From: 2-02-FULL-43-11-A sp964477065
GTDB lineage: Bacteria; Patescibacteriota; Microgenomatia; UBA1406; HO2-37-13b
Reading direction: 5' to 3'
Length of the DNA: 17,895 nt
Assembly: GCA_964477065.1 (NCBI GenBank)
Contig: CAYZCU010000018.1
Location: 1 to 17,895 of the forward strand
The translations under genes and the position numbers were made by a program. Below are positions 1 to 5,537 of the stretch, one piece after another; the first letter of the stretch is position 1; every line of letters begins with the position of its first letter. Under the pieces are notes generated by a model. It ran no database searches. It was not told the DNA's origin and saw only the letters and a program-made list of their open reading frames with translations.

Positions 1-1
1 T

Positions 2-82
2 ACGCTCAATATGATCGGGTTTTGCCTTCTGATTGGGCTTTTGCTCCTCGTCACCGTGCACGACATCATCAAATTGTTCTAA
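2..82 (+). CDS. rseP: C-terminus of RseP-like site-2 (M50) intramembrane protease, partial
   Basis: The open frame enters from the left edge and ends at TAA 80-82. It encodes 26 residues: a hydrophobic helix (LNMIGFCLLIGLLLLVTVHD) and then IIKLF. A last membrane helix ending in a V-T-x-x-D-I-x-x-L/I pattern is typical of RseP/RasP/MmpA zinc metalloproteases, which cut transmembrane substrates such as anti-sigma factors inside the membrane. The catalytic HExxH lies outside the window, so the family call rests on this tail and on position: rseP directly before proS is a common bacterial gene order. The stop codon is 41 nt before proS. Another polytopic membrane protein cannot be excluded. Confidence 0.6.
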   Translation, partial: TLNMIGFCLLIGLLLLVTVHDIIKLF

Positions 83-112
83 CTAACCTCACCGCAGGTG
101 GCTTTCCCATGC

Positions 113-118
113 TATAAT
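113..118 (+). promoter_or_regulatory. -10 box of proS promoter
   Basis: A perfect TATAAT lies 5 nt before the proS ATG, so transcription should start at about the A of the start codon (leaderless mRNA). No convincing -35 is seen 16-18 bp upstream, and there is no Shine-Dalgarno sequence. Confidence 0.6.
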
Positions 119-123
119 AAGAC

Positions 124-1362
124 ATGAGACTCTCGCGCAACTATATTAATGCCATTGATGAACAAGGCAAAGAGTATGACAGTATCAATCATGAACTGCT
201 TACTCACGCTGGATTTATCGACCAGACAGCAAGTGGCGTCTATACGCTCCTTCCACCAGGCCTTCGCGTCGTCCAGCGCATCGAAAACATCATTCGTGAC
301 GAACTTAACAAGCTCGATGCAGAAGAAATTCTCATGCCTTCACTTCAGCCAAAAACACTTTGGGATAAAACACGTCGTTGGGATAGCGTCGATGTGCTTT
401 ACAAGGTAACCAGTCAGTACGGCTATGAATATGGCCTTGCACCAACAGCTGAGGAAGTTATCACAGAGCTCGCGACTCGCTACATCACCAGCTATAAAGA
501 TCTCCCTGTTGCACTGTACCAGATTTCTACGAAATTTCGTGATGAGGCCCGTGCCAAGTCTGGCATCCTTCGTGGACGAGAATTTCGCATGAAAGATATG
601 TACTCATATCATGCCTCACAAGAAGATTTTGAAGCTTTCTACGAGCAAGTCATCCAAGCCTATATGCGCATCTTTGCTCGCTGTGGACTCGATGATGTCA
701 AAATCACGGAAGCTGGAGGAGGGGATTTCACAAAGAAAAATTCACATGAGTTTAATGTCATCACACCTGCAGGTGAAGCAGATTTATTTTATGTTGAAGA
801 TTCACCACGCGCCCTCAATGAAGAGGTTGTACATGGCAATGCACACGAGCTTCTCGGCTGTGAACCAGAAGAAGTCAAGCAAGCAAAAGCTATTGAAATT
901 GGTAACATTTTCGACCTTGGCACCCGATTTAGCGAATCCTTTAACCTCAAATTTGTCGATGAGCATGGTAAAAAACATCTCGCACTTGCTGGTTGCTACG
1001 GCATTGGAGTAACTCGATTACTCGGAGCAATTGCAGAGGTCCATCATGATGATAATGGGCTGATTTGGCCAGAGGAAGTTCGTCCATTTGATGTCCATTT
1101 GATCAATCTTGCTTCTGATGATTCGTATGCTGGAGCCATCTACCGAACGCTTCAATCTGAAGGCATCGATGTCCTCTATGATGACCGCGATGTTACTGCT
1201 GGTAAGAAATTTGTCACAGCTGACCTTATTGGAACACCTATTCGACTCCTTGTTTCTGATAAAACAGGAGAATTGATTGAGTGGAAAGAACGAACTGAAG
1301 AGAAATCGTATAAACTCACTCTTCTTGAAACCATCCAAAATATAAAGGAGTGTTACGCGTAA
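124..1362 (+). CDS. proS: Prolyl-tRNA synthetase, short form without editing insert
   Basis: Class II aminoacyl-tRNA synthetase that charges tRNA-Pro in the cytoplasm. Visible landmarks: motif 1 around residues 60-85 (MPSLQP..LWDKTRRW); the proline-binding PTAEE at 107-111; motif 2 with FRDEAR at 138-143 and GREFRMKDMYSYH at 151-163; motif 3 GCYGIGVTR at 290-298; and a C-terminal anticodon-binding domain from about 320 (VLYDDRDVTAGKKF). It has 412 residues against about 570 for E. coli ProRS. Only some 35 residues separate motif 2 from the approach to motif 3 where the INS (YbaK-like) editing domain normally sits, so cis-editing of Ala-tRNA-Pro is absent, as in alphaproteobacterial short ProRS. 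The start follows the -10 box by 5 nt. The next gene begins 9 nt after the stop and is probably cotranscribed. A matching tRNA-Pro gene is at 8734. Confidence 0.96.
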   Translation: MRLSRNYINAIDEQGKEYDSINHELLTHAGFIDQTASGVYTLLPPGLRVVQRIENIIRDELNKLDAEEILMPSLQPKTLWDKTRRWDSVDVLYKVTSQYGYEYGLAPTAEEVITELATRYITSYKDLPVALYQISTKFRDEARAKSGILRGREFRMKDMYSYHASQEDFEAFYEQVIQAYMRIFARCGLDDVKITEAGGGDFTKKNSHEFNVITPAGEADLFYVEDSPRALNEEVVHGNAHELLGCEPEEVKQAKAIEIGNIFDLGTRFSESFNLKFVDEHGKKHLALAGCYGIGVTRLLGAIAEVHHDDNGLIWPEEVRPFDVHLINLASDDSYAGAIYRTLQSEGIDVLYDDRDVTAGKKFVTADLIGTPIRLLVSDKTGELIEWKERTEEKSYKLTLLETIQNIKECYA

Positions 1363-1371
1363 CAAACTGAT

Positions 1372-2202
1372 ATGAAGCGCATTGTCGCACACCACTCGCC
1401 TGATATAGATGCCATTGCTTCGATTTGGCTTATTCATCGACATCTTCCACGTTGGAAAAACGCTCCCGTTGAGCTTGTTTCAGCTGGGCGGACACTCAAT
1501 GATATGGTTGTCGATAGTGATCCTGATACGATCCATGTTGATACGGGCATGGGACGATTCGATCATCATGACACACCAGAATTTACCTCTGCAACTCGGC
1601 GAGTTTTTGACTATCTCGTCCAGGAGGGCCATATCAAAGAACAAGAACACGATGCACTTGAACGGATTGTGGATGTCGTGACCCGTTATGACCACTTTCA
1701 TGAAGCTGAGCTGGAAGATGCTGATGACGATATGCACTTATTTTCACTCGCCTACATCATTTTTGGCCTTCGCACAAATGCAACGAAGGCTCAAGAGTTG
1801 ATCCAACTCGGCGAAGATGCACTTGATGGAATACTCCAATATATGAAAAGCAAAGTTCATGCTGAACATATTATCGAAAAAGGATTTACCACGAACACAA
1901 AATGGGGGAAGACACTCGTGTTAGAAACGGACAATGATCGTGCGATGAAGGTTGCCTTTATTAAAGGGTATGATATGGTCATCCGCTACTCACCCAGCTA
2001 CAAAAATGTTGCGTTTAAACTTCATCCAAAAAATCCCAAAACGCTCAAAAAGCTTCATGCGTATTTTGTCAAGAATGACGCGCAGGCACAATGGTTTTAT
2101 CATGCATCAGGTCGAGTCCTACTCAATGCCTCGACTCGAGATACAAAGGAAATGGTCACAAAATTTTCCCTCAAAGAACTTCTTCAGCTCGTAACGGGAT
2201 AA
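1372..2202 (+). CDS. DHH-superfamily phosphoesterase-like protein
   Basis: 276 residues. The N-terminus has the signature of DHH-type metal-dependent phosphoesterases: HHSPDIDAIAS at 7-17 (metal-binding Asp11 and Asp13), VDTG at 56-59 and FDHHD at 63-67. The family splits phosphoester bonds in small nucleotides, oligoribonucleotides or single-stranded DNA, or has related hydrolase roles (MYG1-like exonucleases). The C-terminal half (about 150-276) shows no motif I recognise and is not a clear DHHA1 domain (no GGGH), so the substrate is unknown. It starts 9 nt after proS without its own visible promoter or SD and is probably read from the proS transcript. Fold class fairly sure; function not assigned. 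Confidence 0.75.
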   Translation: MKRIVAHHSPDIDAIASIWLIHRHLPRWKNAPVELVSAGRTLNDMVVDSDPDTIHVDTGMGRFDHHDTPEFTSATRRVFDYLVQEGHIKEQEHDALERIVDVVTRYDHFHEAELEDADDDMHLFSLAYIIFGLRTNATKAQELIQLGEDALDGILQYMKSKVHAEHIIEKGFTTNTKWGKTLVLETDNDRAMKVAFIKGYDMVIRYSPSYKNVAFKLHPKNPKTLKKLHAYFVKNDAQAQWFYHASGRVLLNASTRDTKEMVTKFSLKELLQLVTG

Positions 2203-2209
2203 TTTCTCA

Positions 2210-2239
2210 TTGACAAGGTACAACTGGATATACTACTAT
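2210..2239 (+). promoter_or_regulatory. Promoter of the Cys-rich protein gene
   Basis: TTGACA (2210-2215), an 18-bp spacer and TACTAT (2234-2239), then 6 nt to ATG 2246. The perfect -35 would be misread as part of a TTG-start ORF by gene finders; the promoter reading sets the true start at 2246. Confidence 0.7.
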
Positions 2240-2245
2240 GGTTGT

Positions 2246-2800
2246 ATGGCATCAAAGACAAAATCACGTTCAAAAACACTTTCATCTGCTCGACCAGCAC
2301 GCGTGAAAAAAACTGATACATTGCAGTCGCAAATGAATGTTGGTATTTTGATCGGCCTCATTATTGCACTCGTCGCACTTGTATTAACATACCTCCTCAG
2401 CTCTGAGCTCATGACCTCCCAAAGTGATGCCGTGTTGAAGCTACAGTGTAACATGACCTGTACACGATCAGCTCAGTGTGCATCGGGACTCACATGTGCA
2501 AAAAATAACCAAGGGAAGAGCGTCTGCACGTGTGGACAAGGCGTGTGTTCAGCACAAAGGTGCGTCCTCCCATACTATGGAACTGGTGAAGAGGGTGCTG
2601 AATGTGACAAGACATTGACAGATCGAGGACTCGCTGGCACACCTATACCTGCCACAGCTATAAATCGCGTCTGTCGACAAGGTGCACAGTGTCGCTATGT
2701 TGCTCGAAATCAGGGATCAGGTTTCAAATGCTGTACGCCTGGATCTGCTAACCCAAATTGCGTTGGAAACGTCCCTTCTGGCATTCAAGGACGCCCTTAA
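2246..2800 (+). CDS. Membrane-anchored extracellular Cys-rich protein, unknown
   Basis: Starting at ATG 2246 the product has 184 residues. Residues 1-30 are basic and Ser/Thr-rich (MASKTKSRSK), a single transmembrane helix spans about 32-51 (NVGILIGLIIALVALVLTYL), and the rest carries 14 cysteines between about 68 and 175, including CTC and CC pairs and short x-C spacings (LQCNMTC, SAQCASGLTC, GVCSAQRC). Positive residues before the helix predict type II topology with the Cys-rich part outside, where it would be held by disulfides. The spacing recalls small disulfide-knot modules (Dickkopf/EB-like) but I cannot assign a family. A frame open to TTG 2210 exists, but that TTG belongs to the -35 box. 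Function unknown; a cell-surface adhesin or host-contact role would be speculation. Confidence 0.7.
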   Translation: MASKTKSRSKTLSSARPARVKKTDTLQSQMNVGILIGLIIALVALVLTYLLSSELMTSQSDAVLKLQCNMTCTRSAQCASGLTCAKNNQGKSVCTCGQGVCSAQRCVLPYYGTGEEGAECDKTLTDRGLAGTPIPATAINRVCRQGAQCRYVARNQGSGFKCCTPGSANPNCVGNVPSGIQGRP

Positions 2801-2813
2801 TATCGTGTGGAGC

Positions 2814-2842
2814 TTGTAATTTAGCGCGGTTGCTCATATAAT
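2814..2842 (+). promoter_or_regulatory. Promoter of rpsU-ybeY
   Basis: TTGTAA (2814-2819), 17-bp spacer, TATAAT (2837-2842). Predicted transcription start is about 2849, giving a leader of about 50 nt before rpsU. This is unlike the leaderless arrangement elsewhere in the window. Confidence 0.75.
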
Positions 2843-2883
2843 ACTTCTACGTGAATTCTCACGCAATTTATTCGTTACTCAAG

Positions 2884-2892
2884 AAGGGGGTG
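2884..2892 (+). promoter_or_regulatory. Strong Shine-Dalgarno sequence of rpsU
   Basis: AAGGGGGTG, a near match to the AAGGAGGTG complement of the 16S 3' end, lies 7 nt before ATG 2900. It is the only strong, properly spaced SD I find before any gene in the window. Confidence 0.75.
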
Positions 2893-2899
2893 TCACCAC

Positions 2900-3100
2900 A
2901 TGGTCGTTGTTAAGAAAAAACAAGGAGAAAGCGTCGATACATTATTCCATAGATTTAATAAACACACTCGTGAAGAGGATATTAAATGGGATGTTGAAAA
3001 AAAGAAACGACATATGCGAAATGCTGATGTACGTTTGGAAAAAACCAAGCGAAAACAGCGTAAAGTAGCACAACAGCGCCGTAGAAGGGTACAATCATAG
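2900..3100 (+). CDS. rpsU: 30S ribosomal protein bS21
   Basis: 66 residues, very basic. The start MVVVKKKQGESVDTLFHRF matches the bS21 pattern (V-V-V-K-x-x-E-S-x-D-x-x-L-x-R-F), followed by a charged helix (EEDIKWDVEKKKRH) and an Arg/Gln-rich tail (KQRKVAQQRRRRVQS). bS21 sits on the small-subunit platform near the 16S 3' end and helps initiation. ATG 2900 is set by the SD at 2884-2892 and by homology of the first residues. The stop TAG 3098-3100 is 4 nt before the ybeY start, so the two are probably an operon, although a weak TACAAT also overlaps the end of rpsU. The strong SD and about 50-nt leader suggest translational control; see findings. Confidence 0.9.
   Translation: MVVVKKKQGESVDTLFHRFNKHTREEDIKWDVEKKKRHMRNADVRLEKTKRKQRKVAQQRRRRVQS
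3090..3095 (+). promoter_or_regulatory. Possible internal -10 box before ybeY
   Basis: TACAAT inside the last codons of rpsU, 9 nt before the ybeY ATG, matching the distance used at other starts here. No -35 is seen; it may be chance within the rpsU coding sequence. Confidence 0.35.
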
Positions 3101-3104
3101 TTTT

Positions 3105-3461
3105 ATGATCACTATCTTTACGACATCTCGTTATACAGTACACAAGCCTCCACTGATTCGTTTTACAGAAAAACTGATGCATGCACATCAGCTGGATTCC
3201 TATGATGTGAATATCATTTTTGTTGGAAAACGCAAAATGCGCTCAATTGCTTCAACATATGGTCATGGGGATGTTGCCAAACCCGTCCTCACATTTGGCT
3301 TCAAACATGAAGAAATGCGTGAAGATGGCCCACTTTTAGGCGAAATATACATCTGTTATCCGCAAGCTATATTACTCGCATCAGAGAAAAATAAATCTGT
3401 TGATGACATGCTCGAATTCCTCATTGACCACGGCATCAAGAATCTGATCACGCATGACTGA
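3105..3461 (+). CDS. ybeY: YbeY-like endoribonuclease / rRNA maturation factor, degenerate metal site
   Basis: 118 residues, short for YbeY (about 150). Family features include the central strand region VNIIFVGKRKMRSIASTYGHGDVAKPVLTF (the usual V-x-F-x-x-D-x-x-I-x-x-L-N...-x-T-D-V-L-S-F stretch) followed by LLGEIYICYPQA (the L-G-D-I-x-I-x-x-x-x-A segment). The C-terminus FLIDHGIKNLITHD aligns with the zinc motif HGxLHLxGYDH, but the second His is Asn and the end is shortened to H-D before the stop. YbeY processes the 16S rRNA 3' end and takes part in ribosome quality control; placement after rpsU fits this. Family call good, activity uncertain because two of three zinc His positions are changed or shifted. 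The start is 4 nt after rpsU. Confidence 0.75.
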   Translation: MITIFTTSRYTVHKPPLIRFTEKLMHAHQLDSYDVNIIFVGKRKMRSIASTYGHGDVAKPVLTFGFKHEEMREDGPLLGEIYICYPQAILLASEKNKSVDDMLEFLIDHGIKNLITHD

Positions 3462-3482
3462 GATATCCGAAGCTGATTTTGG

Positions 3483-3488
3483 TAAAAT
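3483..3488 (+). promoter_or_regulatory. -10 box before the dnaX leader
   Basis: TAAAAT 3483-3488, after the ybeY stop. It would place the transcript start at about 3495, right where the CTAG repeat array begins, so the array would form the 5' leader of dnaX-ybaB-recR. No clear -35. Confidence 0.45.
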
Positions 3489-3500
3489 GAGAAGTAGGAA

Positions 3501-3640
3501 TCTAGTGATCTAGTGATCTAGTGATCTAGTGATCTAGTGATCTAGTGATCTAGTGATCTTTAACTAGTTTACTAGATTGCAGGTTCCCAGATTACTAAAT
3601 TTTTCTAGGTTACCAGATTACTAAGTTTCTAGATCACTAC
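3501..3640 (+). repeat. CTAG-core octamer array 1, leader of dnaX
   Basis: Seven perfect tandem copies of TCTAGTGA (3501-3556) plus a partial copy are followed by degenerate octamers to 3640. CTAG occurs 11 times: at 3502 and then every 8 nt to 3550, then 3564, 3572, 3605 and 3629. Between 3605 and 3640 the 8-nt phase goes on with variants CCAG (3613), CTAA (3621) and CTAC (3637). The array fills the space between the -10 box and the dnaX start at 3644. The terminal 14-mer TTTCTAGATCACTA (3626-3639) is identical to the end of array 2 before rpsF. CTAGATCACTA (3629-3639) is the exact reverse complement of TAGTGATCTAG, present six times in the tandem part, so RNA hairpins are possible. Confidence 0.95.
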
Positions 3641-3643
3641 ACC

Positions 3644-4642
3644 TTGTACTACACCACCTATCGACCACAAACCCTCTCAGAGCTTGATAATCTTGCTGTG
3701 CGCGAGCAATTGACTAAGATATTGGCTTCACCAGTGCTTCCACATGCCTTCCTTTTTGCTGGACCAAAAGGAACAGGGAAGACATCCACAGCGCGTATCC
3801 TTGCCAAAGAGCTCAATGGGCCTGACCACGCATCTGCGATAGCTCGGGGGACATCACCTGATGTTATTGAAATGGATGCTGCATCCAATCGTAAGATTGA
3901 TGACATCCGGGGGCTCATCGCCGAGCTCAAATTTTCACCTCTTACCGCAAAGTACAAAATTTACATCATCGATGAGGTTCACATGCTGACAAAAGAAGCA
4001 TTTAATGCACTCCTGAAGAGCCTTGAAGAACCCCCTGCCTCAACGATATTCATACTTGCAACAACAGAGGCAGATAGTTTACCGGCAACTATTACATCAC
4101 GATGTATGGTCGTCACTTTTTCACGAGCACAACAGGTTGATATCATCTCTATGCTCAAGCGCATTTGTGCTTGTGAAAAGCTGGATATTTCTGAGGAGGT
4201 TTTGAAATGGATAGCTGAGCATGCTGATGGATCATTTCGCGATGCTGCGAAACTCCTAGATACGGCAGTTGTCCAAGGGGTCAAAACAGTTAGTGATTTA
4301 CAAAAACTAACAGGGCAGACATGGCAAAAAGGGGATCTGCTTGCACTTGTGGATGCTGGTAAGCGTACAGAAGCACTGACATGGCTTGTCCAGTCAGCTC
4401 AATCAGGTGCTCACTTCAAACTACTCATCGAGGACCTCCTCGATCGGCTTCATTCGTACTTGCTTCACAAAAATGGAATTGAAGTTCCAACTCAATACGA
4501 GTATACTTTTAGTATCAAGGAATGTGCATTTTTCATGTCATTGTTGCAAAAAGCATACGCCGACATGAAGTATTCACCGATACAGTCACTTACTCTTGAG
4601 CTAGCCGTTATTGAATTTATGGAAACATATCCACGGAAATAA
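3644..4642 (+). CDS. dnaX: DNA polymerase III subunit gamma/tau, short form without zinc cysteines
   Basis: Clamp-loader AAA+ ATPase that loads the beta clamp at replication forks. Landmarks: N-terminal YRPQTLSEL at 6-14; Walker A GPKGTGKTS at 40-48; Walker B IYIIDEVHML at 106-115; sensor 1 LATTEAD at 139-145; SRC at 152-154 supplying the Arg finger in trans; then sensor 2 and the lid (GSFRDAAKLLD). The four Cys that bind zinc between Walker A and Walker B in most DnaX proteins are missing (residues 58-75 contain none). The protein stops at 332 residues, so tau domains IV-V are absent. The start is TTG 3644 (MYYTTYRPQT): no ATG or GTG lies in frame between the upstream stop at 3623 and YRPQ. 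The 14-mer end of repeat array 1 is 4 nt upstream. ybaB begins 1 nt after the stop. Confidence 0.93.
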   Translation: MYYTTYRPQTLSELDNLAVREQLTKILASPVLPHAFLFAGPKGTGKTSTARILAKELNGPDHASAIARGTSPDVIEMDAASNRKIDDIRGLIAELKFSPLTAKYKIYIIDEVHMLTKEAFNALLKSLEEPPASTIFILATTEADSLPATITSRCMVVTFSRAQQVDIISMLKRICACEKLDISEEVLKWIAEHADGSFRDAAKLLDTAVVQGVKTVSDLQKLTGQTWQKGDLLALVDAGKRTEALTWLVQSAQSGAHFKLLIEDLLDRLHSYLLHKNGIEVPTQYEYTFSIKECAFFMSLLQKAYADMKYSPIQSLTLELAVIEFMETYPRK

Positions 4643-4643
4643 T

Positions 4644-4904
4644 ATGATCAACCCATTTAAAGGACTTGGCGATTTTAACAAAATGCGCGCTCAGGCAAGC
4701 AAAATGCAAGCCGCCCTTCAAAAAGAAGAAGTTACCGTTGAAAAAGATGGCGTCAAAGTTGTTGTCCGCGGTGACCAACAGCTCGTCCTCGTCACCATCG
4801 ACGATAAGCAGGAAGATCGTGTCGCACGCGTCATTAATGAAGCTGTTCGCAAAACGCAAGAGCTTGCTGCAAAGAAATTAATGGAGCTAAGTCGCGAAGA
4901 GTAA
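4644..4904 (+). CDS. ybaB: YbaB/EbfC nucleoid-associated protein
   Basis: From ATG 4644 the product has 86 residues (MINPFKGLGDFNKMRAQASK). YbaB/EbfC features are the N-terminal helix with QASKMQAALQKEE, a central beta sheet (VTVEKDGVKVVVRGDQQLVLVTI) and a C-terminal helix (VINEAVRKTQELAAKKLMEL). The family forms DNA-binding dimers that coat the nucleoid. The order dnaX-ybaB-recR is one of the best conserved in bacteria. A frame open further upstream to 4611 is rejected because it would overlap dnaX and add residues unlike the family. Confidence 0.93.
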   Translation: MINPFKGLGDFNKMRAQASKMQAALQKEEVTVEKDGVKVVVRGDQQLVLVTIDDKQEDRVARVINEAVRKTQELAAKKLMELSREE

Positions 4905-4916
4905 ATCCTATCATGT

Positions 4917-5537
4917 ATGCGCATACCCAAGGATCTGCAACGAGCAATTGATTTTTTTGAAAAACTTCCGGGTATTGGCCCGAAATCAGCGAAACGACTT
5001 GGCTTTTATCTGCTTCGTATGCCTGAAAGCGAACTGCAAGACATAAGCACGCACCTGAGCAGACTCAAACAGTCGACAATGTATTGTACGCGCTGTTTCA
5101 ATCTCTCTGAAGAGTCACTGTGCTCAGTGTGCCAAGATAGCTCACGTGACCAATCAATCGTGGCAGTTGTTGAAGATGTCTTGGATCTGCTCTCCTTTGA
5201 AACTGGCAATCATTACAATGGCATGTATCATGTGCTCCATGGTCGTATCGATCCCCTTAACTATATTGGCCCCGATGATCTCTATATCCCACAATTTCTC
5301 AAGCGCATGCATGCTGAGGCTGACACCGTACATGAAGTCATCCTTGCCACAAATCCAAATACAGAAGGGGAAGCTACTGCAATGTATATCAAGAAGCAAC
5401 TTGTCGAGTCACTCAACGGCTCAGCAGATCGAGTCAAAATCACCCGCCTCGCATACGGCTTGCCAATTGGCGCTGATCTAGAGTATGCTGACTATATGAC
5501 GATCAAGCGGTCGATGGAAGGACGAAAGGATTTCTAA
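4917..5537 (+). CDS. recR: Recombination mediator RecR
   Basis: 206 residues, full length. A helix-hairpin-helix region comes first (LPGIGPKSAKRLGFYLL, 17-33), then a four-Cys zinc finger (Cys57, Cys60, Cys69, Cys72: YCTRC...LCSVC), then a Toprim domain starting at about 81 (IVAVVEDVLDLLSFE) with the ATNPNTEGEATAMYI segment at 144-158. RecR works with RecO/RecF to load RecA on SSB-coated single-stranded DNA at gaps. ATG 4917 gives the usual N-terminus MRIPKDLQRAIDFFEKLPGIG; ATG 4913 is out of frame. The stop TAA 5535-5537 overlaps the stop of the convergent RNase J gene, so no terminator separates them. Confidence 0.96.
   Translation: MRIPKDLQRAIDFFEKLPGIGPKSAKRLGFYLLRMPESELQDISTHLSRLKQSTMYCTRCFNLSEESLCSVCQDSSRDQSIVAVVEDVLDLLSFETGNHYNGMYHVLHGRIDPLNYIGPDDLYIPQFLKRMHAEADTVHEVILATNPNTEGEATAMYIKKQLVESLNGSADRVKITRLAYGLPIGADLEYADYMTIKRSMEGRKDF

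Noticed and set aside
1018..1443. Antisense ORF over the proS end, and similar ORFs opposite other genes
   Set aside because: They are frame shadows of well-identified genes, with no promoter pattern and no recognisable domain.
2210..2245. TTG start giving 12 extra residues to the Cys-rich protein
   Set aside because: This TTG is the beginning of a perfect TTGACA -35 box, with TACTAT 18 bp on and ATG 2246 at the usual 6 nt.
3459..3476. UGA read as Gly extending YbeY
   Set aside because: The next in-frame codons reach another TGA after four codons and do not restore the zinc motif; other genes show no internal TGA.
3501..3640. CRISPR array
   Set aside because: Units are 8 nt with no unique spacers and no cas genes nearby.
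4611..4643. Upstream start for ybaB
   Set aside because: It would lie within dnaX and add residues unlike the family; ATG 4644 gives the standard N-terminus.
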